A stretch of DNA of 64,000 bases from Manduca sexta. Its lineage: Eukaryota > Arthropoda > Insecta > Lepidoptera > Sphingidae. The stretch lies in NCBI RefSeq assembly GCF_014839805.1, contig NC_051128.1, forward strand, positions 13,034,466 through 13,098,465, written 5' to 3'. This document shows, one piece after another, positions 12,761 through 24,600 of the stretch. The notes under the pieces are model-generated. The model saw nothing but the letters and a program-made list of their open reading frames with translations. It was not told the origin of the DNA and ran no database searches. Position 1 is the stretch's first letter. Every line of letters begins with the position of its first letter. Position numbers and translations under genes: made by a program.

Positions 12761-13469
12761 GTATATACAGTTAAACGCCTTCCCGTACCGTGTTTACGCT
12801 CTATATACCTAACTACACTTTGATAAGTTTGTTGACAGATTATAAATATCTTCGTAGATAATTATGCTATTTGCGATATCAATTATTGTATCGTATTTTT
12901 ATTCTTTTATATGTTGTAATAAACAACAAAATCAGTCCGTGCGTAATAAAAAATAAGGAAACTTAAAATTATATTTAATTACAGTTTAAAACTTGCCTTC
13001 CAATTTAACCTTGGTTCCGCATTCATGGGCAGTTGTGTTTACCATCAGACGAATGTCTCGCTCGTCCCGTCATATATTTTATTAAATTGTACTCTGATCA
13101 AATTATCTTATCTACATCAGTAGCTAAGCATCCATACAACCCGATGTCTACCGGCTTCCCTTTTAGATTTATTTACGTTTTCCCTAGTTTTAGTTTTCTG
13201 TTAAATCAGCCGATATGTTAGCAGAGGCAATTTTTTCTTTAGTTACCTTTTGAAAAATGTCTCCTTTCGCCACTGCTTTATATGAATACATATTATAAAA
13301 CAAAGTTCCCAAGCCGCGTCTATCTGTTTCAACGCGATAAACTCAAAAACTACCGAGCCGATTTTTATTCAGTGATAATCAATAGACGAAGTGATTCGCG
13401 AGGAAGGTTTAAATGTATAATACATTAATGTTTTATATAAATTGGTTGAAATATCATGATAATTTTCAG

Positions 13470-13748
13470 ATGTGAGAGTCCGCCTGGGTAGGTACCACTG
13501 CAATGTTTATTTCTGCCGCCAAGTAACAGTGTGTAGTCACTGTCGTGTTCCATTTTAAAGGATATTGAAGCCAGTGCAACTACTGGACATAATAAGAGTT
13601 AACAACTGCTGCCTCAGGATAGCGAGCACAGTGGAATACCAAACAATACTTTGTAATTCAAGTTTTTGGATGGTGTTTCTGCTCTTTATGGGCGGTCGTA
13701 TCCCTTACCAACAGGCGAAAGGCAAGCTCGCCTTGTCATTCAAAGAAA
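13470..13748 (+). repeat. Near-complete copy of repeat family 2
   Basis: It runs from 'gtgagagtccgcctgg' to 'cattcaaagaaata'. Equivalent copies sit at the same place in the gene 5 and 6 blocks (52082-52222 and 61372-61600), so the insertion predates the segmental duplications. Confidence 0.75.
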
Positions 13749-13857
13749 TATTTTTTTTTATTAAATATGTCGGATAGAATCAAGTGGACGGGCAACTTTC
13801 ATTGAAAACGCTGCCCTTTGAGATAAGGCAAACCAATGTGTGATGTAATATTTCGTC

Positions 13858-14575
13858 TTTTGACATAATCATATCATATCTTAATGAAATGTAATTTTTG
13901 AAAGACGACCACCCGATCATGTTGTGTTTGCCTGTTCAATATCACTATTTTTTTTTTCTTTTCTCATGATTGAAAACTATGATTGTAAATGTAGGCGAAT
14001 GCACGCTGTACGCCGTTATTTAAGTATGAATCTATGTTCTCTTTTATTTGCTATCGCTAATTTTTATTTTTATGCCGCTCATCGTTTAGTCGATTGTATT
14101 TCTACTTATCCCATGTTAACGGTGATGTGCGTGCATTAGAGTATATAACTATTGTGACTATGTACAAGATAGACTTGGAAAAATACAAAAGAAGTACTGA
14201 ACAATTGATGACAAAAAGAAAGCCCGGAGTTTCTTTCTGCCTTTCTTCTTCGGGTAGTCATCACTTAAGTAGCTATTGGAAGGCTGGTAGGTTAGCTAGG
14301 CTAGGGCTCATGTCTTCATCGGTGAGGATCGCGACGCGTTACCCTTCTATTTCCCCTACTTGCCAGCCCGAGCTGGTTACTTCGTACTTTTGTACCTAGT
14401 CTTTTGTATAAACTTTATCCCTAATTTAAAATCTCCATAGTTATATAAGTGATTTTAATAGTTGTTTAGAAATAATAATTATTCTTATTCTTTGTTTTGA
14501 CGTATCATAAGTGCAACTTTGTTCGCCTACGTGATAAATAAAGTATTTTATTTTTTATTTTTTTATTTTATTTTT
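13858..14575 (+). mobile_element. Retroposon-like insertion in the gene 2 block
   Basis: The paralogous sites near 51.97 and 61.25 kb lack this ~718-bp stretch, so it is a later insertion. Its 3' end (gacgtatcataagtgcaac, then ataaataaagtatttta and a T/A-rich tail) looks like the polyadenylated end of a lepidopteran non-LTR element. The 101-codon open frame at 14094-14399 lies wholly inside it and has no recognised domain. Confidence 0.55.
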
Positions 14576-16314
14576 CTAGATTTATAGCGGTACAATTAAA
14601 TGCGTAGCGTTTCTGCTATAAATGAAACCATATTATATTAGTCTTTACCTCTGCTAATATTTTACCAAAAATCAACCATGAATCTATCCTAACATTATAA
14701 GGAGGTAGAGTTTCTAACTTTGTTTGTTTATAGGGGAATCTCTGGAACTACTGAACTGATATTGAAAATTCTTTCATTAATAGGAAGCTTCATTACTTCT
14801 GAGTGACAGAAGCTAGTAAATATTATCGGCCAAAATTCCAAATTTAACAACATATTGCTGTGAGAACTTTTATTTAAACTTAGGTTTATGATATAGATCA
14901 GATTGAGAATGAATTAAGTTATGACCACTGATTTAACTGATGCTACATTAACTCCTCAATAGAGCACATTATGAAATAATACAAAATATTTCAAGTAATC
15001 TTATAATTCACAAAACATCTTAAATACAAGAAACACAGTCAGTCGTTTAATAACAAATTATAGAACACAACATTTGTAATATCAAAACTCGCTCGTAGAA
15101 GGACTGTTACCAGTAGTACATAATGTAACTGGAATTATAATAATTATATTAGGGAATAATATTTCCTAACACCAAAATCATACAATACTAGATAAAGCTT
15201 TAATGACGTGTAATGTCATTGATAATAAAATCTACATCTAGAATCTATACATCCTACATTTTCAAAAAGTATTACAGATAAATTCACACAATATCAAATA
15301 ACAGACATACATAACGGACTAAAATGCTGCACTAGTGTGCAAAATTATAAATAGAAATAAAAAATAATAAAAAAAAAACCTGCCATAGTGACTATTTCTA
15401 TCACAGGTTAGTGATATACCTATATTTATACCTATAAATATATATATACTTATAAGTATATGTGGCGAAGGGTCTACATAACCCGATTCCTGCGGCGCAA
15501 GGTGAAATTTTCCAAAAGGGAAGCCGACACAAAATGTAAGTGCTAATACAAATTATAATTGAGTTTTATCCCACTATGATATAAATTTTTATTATTTATT
15601 TGTTTATAATAACATTAAATTTTTTACTAATTTGCTAATAACAATTACAAAAAGTGAAGCCGGTAGGAATCTGGTTATCTGTGCCGTTCGCAACTGACCC
15701 CCAGAAAATAATTCGCACCCGTATAACTAAAATGACCTAACATAAGACTTTATGTGGGAATAAAAACTACTAAAAAATATTTGAAAACACTTTAGAAAAC
15801 ATTGAATTGGGTCATCGTCGAAAGTAAGAATCTCTGTTTCTATTTTATAATTTTGTCTTTTTCTCGTCACAGGGTTATAGAGCATGCTTTGGAAGTTTTT
15901 TAATAATATCTAGGTATATATAACTCTTAAATTAGGTCACTTTTTGTTCTAAGTGCGATATATTATTCAATTAAATCCGTTTACATTATATTGGCGCCCT
16001 CATACTGCAACGAAATTGATTTAAGTCTAATCCTCCATTGCTATAAGACCTAAAATACTGTAAATTATCAAATACCTAACGTCATTATCACAATACATTA
16101 TAATGAACCTATATATATGGCTCCCATAGCTACGATAACTTACATTATTAAACATTTTGGCTCTTATGCTGCCAATTATTGATTACCTTTTTTATCCTGT
16201 TTGCTTATAACCATAACATAATATCATTTTAGTTATTTTTAACTTTAAATTTATTATGTAATAATATAATTTAACAATGTACGCATTAGTTTAATAAATT
16301 ATGTGTATTCTCTA

Positions 16315-16554
16315 ACCCCCTTATTCATAGACGTTATTTATCTAAGCTCAATCTTTGCTGTGATAAAAATTCTGTTTCTCAGTGCTGACGGCATGGCAGC
16401 CTTCGCAGTGCGTAGACATAGGGCCGTTGTGATTAGCTAATATTGAGATACAACTTGAATCTAGTTGGCTGTCAGATAAACAAAGCTGAGAAACTGACTT
16501 TTTATCACAGCAATGCCCCGTCCGTAGACAAATAACGTCTATGAATAAGGGGGT
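16315..16554. mobile_element. MITE, about 240 bp, with 25-bp perfect terminal inverted repeats
   Basis: The left end starts ACCCCCTTATTCATAGACG and the right end is its exact complement over 25 bp. TA dinucleotides lie at both edges. A second, inner inverted pair (tttgctgtgataaaa / tttttatcacagcaa) extends the fold-back. There is no coding capacity. The corresponding place in the gene 6 block (near 59.07 kb) lacks it. Confidence 0.75.
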
Positions 16555-17221
16555 AGTTGATTGTGCATCAGAATATAACCATCATTACACTACTCCTGTG
16601 TAAATTAAATATAAAATCTGCTGGAGAACTTAAATAAATTTACATACATACTTTAGTGCAGAACGCAGCTATGAAAATTAAACTATGTTCTACGTGCAAT
16701 TAACACAATAATTAAACGCTTATTACTGTATATCACAACACTAGTACATCGGCGACATTAGAACCAACCCTTAAAGTAAGTTAAGAAGTAATAGGTACGT
16801 TAGTAAATTTTTATTTCGACATTGTCGCAGCTTATTATCAGTCCCATATCATCCACCGTTCACAATTATTCGTAATAATTAGATAAAAATCATTTACGTT
16901 CGTTATAATAATGAAGATCTTCCCAAAAAGATATTATTGAAACTCCATTCTCCATTGGTGAGAAATTCAACTGAAATTCTCAAATGTTATATAGTTTGGA
17001 AGATAAGTTGTTTCATTTTCCAATTTATTCATAGTCATCATAATCTTCATCATTTATTCTGTAACAAAAATACAATGGTTATGATCTGTATATATCTTCA
17101 CAAAAAAGTTTCTTTTTTGTATACAAAGGATTCAATTCCTTCGAGAGATTACCAAAGAGTAAGTTTTATGCGATTAATTCTAGAAACATCCAAATATTTT
17201 CACACCTTTGTGTTACGACAT

Positions 17222-18055
17222 AATCCGGATACAAACAAGCCGGCGTAATTGTGACAACTGGCGAGATATAATCATGTCAACGAGACGAAACTGTCTGGAT
17301 CCCACTACGCTTACCATCAGGTGTAGCGAGGTCCAATAGAATATCGACTGACACAATTATAGTTCCTGTTGGAACCGGTTATACACAGGCTGATCCCGGA
17401 ACGCGACACTTGGGCCACTATGGCGGGTTATATATATACGGGTATATGTGTGTATTAAAACTAGAGATGCCACGAATAGTTGATTGGCCGAATACCGAAT
17501 ACCGAATATTCGGCAACGCTGTCGGCCGAAGCGCCGAATATTCGGCCACCGAATATTCTTCTCCACTTCGTAAGAAAAGAAACTTGAATGAAAATGATAG
17601 GAATATGGAAATACACGACAATTTCTGGAACCGCTTTGAGGAAGTCGCTACAGATATTCTCCTGGAAGTAGCGTGTATAGTGAGAGGTTATTTTCTGAGG
17701 CTGGTATCATTTACGATGAAAACCGTAGTCGTTTGCTACCAATAAATGCTGAAAAGCTTGTTTTTATCCATCACAACTTACCACTGATCAATTTTAATTA
17801 CTAAAGAGTTGTAATTTGGAAATAAATAGATAATTTTGAGTAATATAATGTGTCTTTTTTCATTGATTTGCTATTCGGTATTCGGCCGAATAATACGTAT
17901 TATTCGGCCGGATACCGAATAGCTTAAAAGTGGCCGAATAGTGCCGAATACCGAATAGCTGCCGAATATTCGTGGCATCTCTAATTAAAACCCGCCACGT
18001 GTTCGCTATCTGGACGGATATAAATATATCTACCACCAGCAAAATAAAAACATAT
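17222..18055 (-). repeat. Repeat family 4 copy, split by a hAT insertion
   Basis: The left part runs 17222-17461 (gccggcgtaattgtgacaac ... gatcccggaacgcgacac). The right part resumes at 17984 (cccgccacgtgttcgctatc) and ends in 'taccaccagcaaaat'. Copies at 50505-50745 and 57840-58080 are unbroken. Confidence 0.65.
17462..17983 (+). mobile_element. Internally deleted hAT element, 522 bp, with transposase C-terminal remnant
   Basis: The ends are TAGAGATGCCACGAATA and the complementary TATTCGTGGCATCTCTA. The 8-bp duplication ATTAAAAC flanks it at 17454-17461 and 17984-17991. Subterminal regions carry many copies of CCGAATA/TATTCGG. An internal frame near 17700-17805 reads G-I-I-Y-D-E-N-R-S-R-L-L-P, then A-E-K-L-V-F-I-H-H-N-L-P and a stop, which matches the end of the hAT dimerisation domain. 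The rest of the transposase is missing. Confidence 0.82.
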
Positions 18056-18221
18056 AAATTTAAAATTAAAATAACATACACGTCACCTATTACAATTATT
18101 ATATTTTTTGTAACGAATTTATACAAAATATTTTCATTTTTATTACTTAACCTCAATCTAAATTTAACATTGTTAAGTTTGAATCAAAGCGGAATGCATC
18201 CCGTTTGTGATTGTACTAATA

Positions 18222-18656
18222 TCATTTTCTGTTATCAGCAGCATGTAGAATTGTTATATTACTAATGCTCGACAAATCGTTGGAAAAAAACAGAAAACAG
18301 TTAAAATACGATTTATTTTTTATGGGATTAAGAACTAAATAACTTGTAAAATTCACAAAGACAATAAAATGATAATGAAAAACGTTAAGGAATTTCATCT
18401 GAAATCCAAATGTTTAAATATTCCAAATTTAAAATTATAATAATAAATCAATACATGGAATAACAGCTATTACTTACTTGATGCATTCTTTTAATACTCT
18501 TACGTATCCCTGTGGGCACTCAGCGAATGCACGCAGTGCATATCGTTTCAGTCTCGAAAGTATTTTCTCCGTAGACACAGCATCAGAATATCCATACGGC
18601 ATCGCCAACGCGGTACAAAGGCACAAACACAACACGATCAACAATAACCACTTCAT
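18222..18656 (-). CDS. Gene 2: secreted two-cysteine peptide precursor, clade B (two exons)
   Basis: Exon 1 is 18478-18656 and the best exon 2 is 18222-18261, separated by a 216-bp phase-2 intron. Exon 1 gives a signal peptide (1-18, ending A-L-A), a propeptide M-P-Y-G-Y... ending R-L-K-R (35-38), and a mature peptide with C-P-Q-G-Y...C (C47, C58). The TAA after exon 1 is inside the donor GTAAGT. Joining to the acceptor gcattag replaces the last K with N-N-I-T-I-L-H-A-A-D-N-R-K and a TGA stop, giving 72 residues. N-I-T is an N-glycosylation sequon. The same frame and acceptor exist in genes 5 and 6. A weaker option (acceptor aacag) would end in K-K. The product is probably exported and furin-processed. 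Exon 1 is well supported; exon 2 is inferred. Confidence 0.78.
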
Positions 18657-18695
18657 TTTGATAATTTTCGTGCGCTACGATCGACGGACACTAAT

Positions 18696-18740
18696 GGAAT
18701 GAGCTTTAATAAAAATATATTTTTCAGAGGTATTAAGCTG
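18696..18740 (-). promoter_or_regulatory. Core promoter of gene 2
   Basis: An initiator-like TCATTCC lies at 18696-18702 on the minus strand. The same heptamer sits about 27 bp past the TATA box in genes 3 and 4, and genes 5 and 6 have TCATTCA. A weak TATA-like TTAATA lies about 30 bp further upstream. About 200 bp upstream of the start codon is conserved with genes 5 and 6. Confidence 0.5.
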
Positions 18741-18807
18741 CGTACAGCCGAGCGTGCCAGCACTAAGTGCAGCACTGAACTGTATTGCAACGCATTTTTT
18801 TTAAATA

Positions 18808-18816
18808 GGGAATTCC
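18808..18816. promoter_or_regulatory. kappaB-like site of gene 2
   Basis: GGGAATTCC lies about 110 bp upstream of the inferred transcription start and is a close match to insect NF-kappaB (Relish/Dif) sites. The aligned positions in genes 5 and 6 read CGAATTGCCC and CGAACTGCCC, so the core is broken there. Confidence 0.45.
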
Positions 18817-19531
18817 GCGGATCGTTCGATGCGTTCGCGCCATTGTTTTAATGACGTTTATGAAGTTTCGCGCCATTTTGTAGATAACGTGTAGGAACAT
18901 GTTAGTGCATTGAAAAGAAAGTTTTGTATCAATCCGTATGATGCAATGTTGTACAGATAGATTTCAATTTTACGAATAAAACTTTACGAACGTCATGTTA
19001 AATACTTTATTTGAAATATTTTCATTATTATCGGGTGACGCAATAATTACAGGATGTTTTCTTGTATGCCAATCGGGAACAGTTATTTTAGACCGATTTA
19101 ATTTGTGTTTAAAAAAAAAACATGTTGTGACTTGACTTCCGCAATTCATTTTTACTGTGTAGACATAGACAATCGCTATAAACTGAATTCTGCAAATTTT
19201 AAAGCTTACAGGACTTGCACTAAGTTGCATGTGTATAGAATTATCTTAATATCCCTTCTAGCGTAAACGTATCTGGAAGTTATTCCGCAATATATTGTTG
19301 CAAGAACTTGCTAGTCTAATTAACTTAAACTATAATGTGAATATAAGAAATAAGAAATCAGTTCTGTGATTCATTGCATTGACGGATGTCATGTCTTAGG
19401 TTGCCGCAGAAGTCTAGGTCAAGATCGTACGGAGTACGGGAAAAACACTACAACTAAAATTCCGGTATAGTTCGTCATATTAAGGCCAGTTTATAGGCAT
19501 AGGCATAACATGAGATAAAATGTAAATTATA

Positions 19532-20296
19532 TCATCGTTGTAGGTGGAGAACTAAATAACTCGGATTTTGGCCATTTTGGACTTTCATCACTTTCGTGTT
19601 GCCCAAAACATGGCGCGTATTTTGGCCTAACAAGCATTTCATTATCTTATCTCGTTTCGAAATTATAGCTTTTTTTATGTTAAAAGTGGAGAAATAAATA
19701 TATTCAAATAATATATATTTTGTTGTCGAAAAAGTAAATGATTAAATAATAAAATCAATAAACTGCGACTTAAGTATAATCTGTTCAATAGTAAAAAAAT
19801 TACATAAAATGAGTTGTTTAATTCTTCCTCGAATCTATTGTTTGTAAACAAAATTAATCTAGTGTGTAGAAGAACTAAACAACTTGATTTGTTTAATTTA
19901 GACATTGACAATTCTAATGGTATTCACTTTAATAAACTCTATAATTGTAATTATTTAACCTTATAATTACTTTACCATATAGTTTCTAGTGTGGCAAAAC
20001 TAAATAACTATACGAGTTAATTAGTTTACTTCAGCAAACTTACAAAACATTGTTGTGGCAGAATTAAATAAGAAGTTTTTATTTTTTTATATTTTTATTC
20101 TTCAGGCCAGAGCTTTTTTGTTAATGCATAATATAATATAATAGATAATAAGACCCAAGATATATAAAAATACCGACGTTAAAATTATTTATAGTTTTTT
20201 AGTAATGCTTAAAAATAACGAAAAAAAAAACAGTTAATAGCGTTTATCTCGAAACTAGAAATTTTGAGTTATTTAGTTCTCCACCTACAGCGATGA
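19532..20296. mobile_element. MITE, 765 bp, TA target duplication and proven empty site
   Basis: Inverted ends of about 30 bp start TCATCG(T/C)TGTAGGTGG and continue through AGAACTAAATAACTC. TA flanks both sides (19530-19531, 20297-20298). The gene 6 block has the unoccupied site (aattatattttcg near 56890), which differs by exactly the element plus one TA. The interior repeats AACTAAATAAC-like motifs several times. This suggests a Tc1/mariner-like non-autonomous element. Confidence 0.85.
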
Positions 20297-20429
20297 TATT
20301 TTCATAGCGTTTGGCCAACTACAGTGTAGGGGCTAAACGGAATTAGAAAGTTGATAATGGACGCGTCACAGCCACAACGCTACGCCTACGCATGACGATG
20401 ACGTGTAACATGACTCTGATGTAGATAAT

Positions 20430-21630
20430 ATGTAACATCAGTAATCGTCGTAAAATAAATACAATGCATCTCATTTGTATTCGTTCAGGTTTCAAATGTG
20501 AGATCACTCGTTCACGTTTTTTATCAGTTAACTCTATAGTCTACCACTACTTTGTAAGGTTCTTTTTAACACGCATTGCCCATATCGAGATTCTTCAGAC
20601 AAGATTTGTGTCGGACAACCGGGCGATTGTAAAAAAAAAAATCAAAATTCTTTTGCAACATGCTTTAAAATGGAATAAAAAATCTAAATCGATTTAATAA
20701 TTCCTGAAATTCGCGCGTTTAAACAAATTTTCAACTTTATATATATTATAGATTTAATGCCAAATATAAAAATACGAATAGGCACCTAAAGAGGTATTTA
20801 ATGAATTATTGTTACGAGTTGACTCCAGGTTTAAACAAACGAACATATGTAGTTTTTACAAGCAGGTAAATCACATTTTTCTGCAGAAATGTATTTTTAA
20901 CTTTAGGTATATTTATTTTTATACCTGAATGATTCACACTCCATCTCTGCCTATCGTCATCTTTTTTTTGTAATTAAATTATGCTTTTAATGCATTTATA
21001 GGTTATTTAAGCACTGGAATCATAAAATGGTTGTATATGAATTGTATTCGTTCTAGAAGTGGGTCGCAATGTGTTTTTTTTTGGATTGACTATACGTTTG
21101 TTAGCCTGGCAGGGCCGGCTTTTACAAACACATCGGACTTTCTGATGAATGCTTTATGTACTCGAACCCTTAAATAATTAAGTGACCATGCTGAGGGTCA
21201 CCCTCTAAAGGGTCACGACCTCGGCTCCTCGGCGGCGAGGACGGAACCATGTGATATGATAACGTAAAGCTTTATTGATAAAATTATCAATTCATATTCG
21301 GAACTTAGCTATTTTTGAATTTACATAATATGTAGCTACATTTTGCTGGTATTGGTGTTCATTAGAACTATAAATATACACATTTAATAAATTGTTTTTC
21401 ATGGATAATTATTAGTTTTAACTGATTGGATACTAGTATTTATATTTTTACACTAGAGGACGTTCCTTCCTACTTATTTCCAAAACAATAGTTGTATCTC
21501 TGACGTCAATCGATGACTAATCACAAAGAAGAAGTGAGAAGGAGAGATACTTTTGCTTTTGTGATTGGTACACGTACGTCAGACAACCATAGAAGTTTTG
21601 AACTGCGTATAACTGACAGAAAGAGACAGG
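20430..21630. other. Unassigned stretch
   Basis: It contains a repeat shared with 12.57-12.76 kb at about 21090-21245. Otherwise it is AT-rich with no supported gene. The 77-codon open frame at 20464 has no recognisable features. Confidence 0.4.
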
Positions 21631-21632
21631 TA

Positions 21633-24600
21633 AGGTGCGTTGGGGTTAAATCGGACGCTTTTTCAACGTGTTAAACAGTGTTTTCGAATTATTTATTTAC
21701 AAGAATTCTATAGAACGACACCAACAATTTACACTACGCTAACTCGAAGTTTAGGTAAAATCGTTTTTTTTATGCCAAGTTGCTTAAAATATGTTCTTTT
21801 ATATGTAATAAAAAAATCGTGAAGAAATATATAAAAATAACGAAGTTACAAATTTTATACAACGCTAAGTAAAGGTCCTTTTTGAAATCAGTCGATTTTA
21901 ATTACGCTAACTATTGTTAGCGGAGTTTACGCGGGAAGGGGACGCACCGCTTGTTCGTTTATATTAATCTAACGACACTTGTCGCTGTGTTAGATGTGAT
22001 CGCGAGATTTTAAAAACCTTGTCAGTAAATCATGATTGATAGTCTCATTGTTACAAGTTATTTAAATTATTGTTAGTGTTACTTAATTATTACAAAAATG
22101 TCACGAAAATGAGCTAAATATTTAGTGGATTTAACCAAAAAGGAGAAATATTCTTTGAGCAGTGTTGATAAAAATGGGGAGATACTGCTTCCTACTGTTG
22201 AGAAAAGTAAGTTTAATGTGTTATTAAAAATTATAATGTATGTCAAAGTAGATAAATATGTTTTATAGTAAAACAGTACGTTTTTTTGAAAATTTGAGCC
22301 GCTCAACTCAATCTTCGTGTAACACTACGCTAACACTTAGTTAGCGTACTTTAATACGTTCGTTTATATTTGTATGTTTGTAAAATGGATGACTTAGCGA
22401 CTTTTACGTTGAAATACTTATGTGAAAATGTATGTTAATTAGTTTATTGGTGGTATGTTAACTGTTTTTTTACATATATGTGTTTTTTTTATAAAACAAT
22501 CATATGATTTCAATACATTATGCCTATTATTCTATAATCGTTGCCATATCCTGCCGAGGTTGATAATCCTGAATTTGTGGTTTTGTATAATCACATCATG
22601 TTGGATGAGCCTATTCAAGAGCATGCTTATTCTATATCCAGTTCTACAAGCCAAGATATAGTTAATTACGAAAATGATTATAAGATATGAATTTAAACCA
22701 CGTTCCACATAATAAGTATTTATTCACCAAACGTATTGACTTCTATCCAAAAACCTTCTCTATTGACGTTAATTCCACCAAGTATGGAACCTGCATACAT
22801 AATACCCGCGTACCTTCACCCTATTGTGATTTTTCGGAATCTTCACAATGTTTAAACAATACTTTAGTACCGACTTGCGAAGATACCGAAGATAGAACAC
22901 TCACACCTGAAATCAGTAGGTCAGCCCAGGAAAGTCTTCTCGATTCTTATATGGATAACGACCTCAGTGGAAACACAGATTCAGTATCAACAATATCTAC
23001 TCCCAGTAATTCAATTTCTTCGTCTGTAGCATTTAATGATAGTGACTATTCAGCAGTATCGACCCCAAAAAACAATAAATGTAGATCTAAAAAATAAGTA
23101 TTGATGTAGGTCTCAAACGTAAACTTGAAAATGAGTGGATACTTAGAAAGAGAAAACTTTTGTGTTATAAAGAATTGGAATATACCACCTGAAAAGGAAA
23201 AACTAAAGCACCAAGAAACATTAAAGTCGGTTGCGTCAATTATCGCCTGCAATGTCATAATAATACAAGCGAAGAAGTTCGTATTGACCTACTTGATGAG
23301 TTCTGGGGTAATCACGCGAAATAATGGAAAATCATCGCCAAATATGTGACACAAAACAGCTAGAAAACTGCCACTAATGTTGACAGCGAATCTAGTCGAC
23401 GATCACACACTTTGAATCATATCATCATCTTCCCATAAATTCTGACAATGGTAACACATCACCTAAAGTTTGCAAAACAATGTTCTTGAATATTTTTGAT
23501 ATTAAAAATCCAAGTAAACAATGATTTTATTGGTGTTTCTGATGATAGAGGTTGGGATAAAAACCATATCTATATAATTTTAAGTGAAATGAAACAGAGT
23601 GTAATAGATCACATTATTTTTTTTTGCCCCTGTAAAGTCTCACTACGTTAGAAAACGTATAAATAAAAAATACTTAGATCCTACTTTAACTTTTAAAAAA
23701 ATGTAGTTGTGTTGAGTTGTGTGCCGAAAATAATTATAACATTAGATAATTAGAGATCAGCCAGTATAGAGATATTGTTAACGCTAATTAGAAGATAGTT
23801 TTCTATTTACCAAAAACTTTTTACAAAAATTCATACCGCTTTCAAGAACCACTAAAAACCAAAAAAAATATTTAACATTATTTATTTACTTACTGGTTAC
23901 TAATTTTGGAGTCGGTGCCTAATAAAAAATAAAATATAGCAAAATATAAATACCACCCATGACCACGAATGCTGCAGTCTTCAAAACGTCGGGAGAAATA
24001 TAAAATATAAAAAACCGCGATAAAATCGGAAAATAGTTTAATTTTAAAATATAAAGATTTAAAATATTAGTATGATAACAACATTACATCCGAAAAATAT
24101 CATACATTTTATAAAAAAATATTAACAACTGAACACGAGGAGAATGCAAGTGATGATAAGGTTTGAATGTTTAGAAGTACTCAATGATTACAACCTACTG
24201 CTTAAATTATGTGATTTATATTTACTAATTAGAAGTTTTGTTTTCTTTTAAAAATAACAATATTAAGTGCAATCTTGAGATAGATATCATAATATACGAA
24301 ATCGAACTGTGATTGACTTGATCCCTTATCGTAAATTAATAAGAAAGAACTTACCTGTAATTTTAATAAAAAGTTGATTAATAAACTATTTTTGTTTTCA
24401 TTATACATTTACCTGTATAGGGTAATATTATCTTCATAATTTCATCTATAATTTATACAAATCAACGTGTATTATAGCTCAATAGAATGTTAAATGATAC
24501 GCTAACTTAGAGCACAGGTCGATGTATATATAGTACGCTATGTATAATTCGTCGGCTTTTAATGCGATATCCGCCAGAAAAGCATTTGCCGATAAAATAA

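Larger units (their letters stand above)
13470..20430 (-). repeat. Gene 2 segmental block, inverted relative to the gene 5 and gene 6 blocks
   Basis: Read on the minus strand, this block is collinear with about 49.4-52.2 kb and 56.75-61.6 kb: promoter, exon 1, intron, exon 2, downstream sequence, then a family 2 repeat at the far end. Differences between the three copies are mostly discrete mobile-element insertions, listed separately. This shows one ancestral segment that was duplicated and inverted. Confidence 0.75.

Noticed and set aside
16937..17248. Open frame of 103 codons, with related frames at 50749-51033 and 58105-58398 on the minus strand
   Set aside because: The three are aligned parts of the duplicated gene blocks, antisense to the peptide genes. 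One copy is frameshifted and the substitutions include many amino-acid changes, so this looks like shared non-coding DNA.
18225..18237. Alternative exon 2 acceptor 'gataacag' for gene 2, ending the peptide in K-K
   Set aside because: It lacks a nearby pyrimidine tract, and in gene 6 it would need another frame. The upstream 'attag' acceptor gives one open frame in all three genes.
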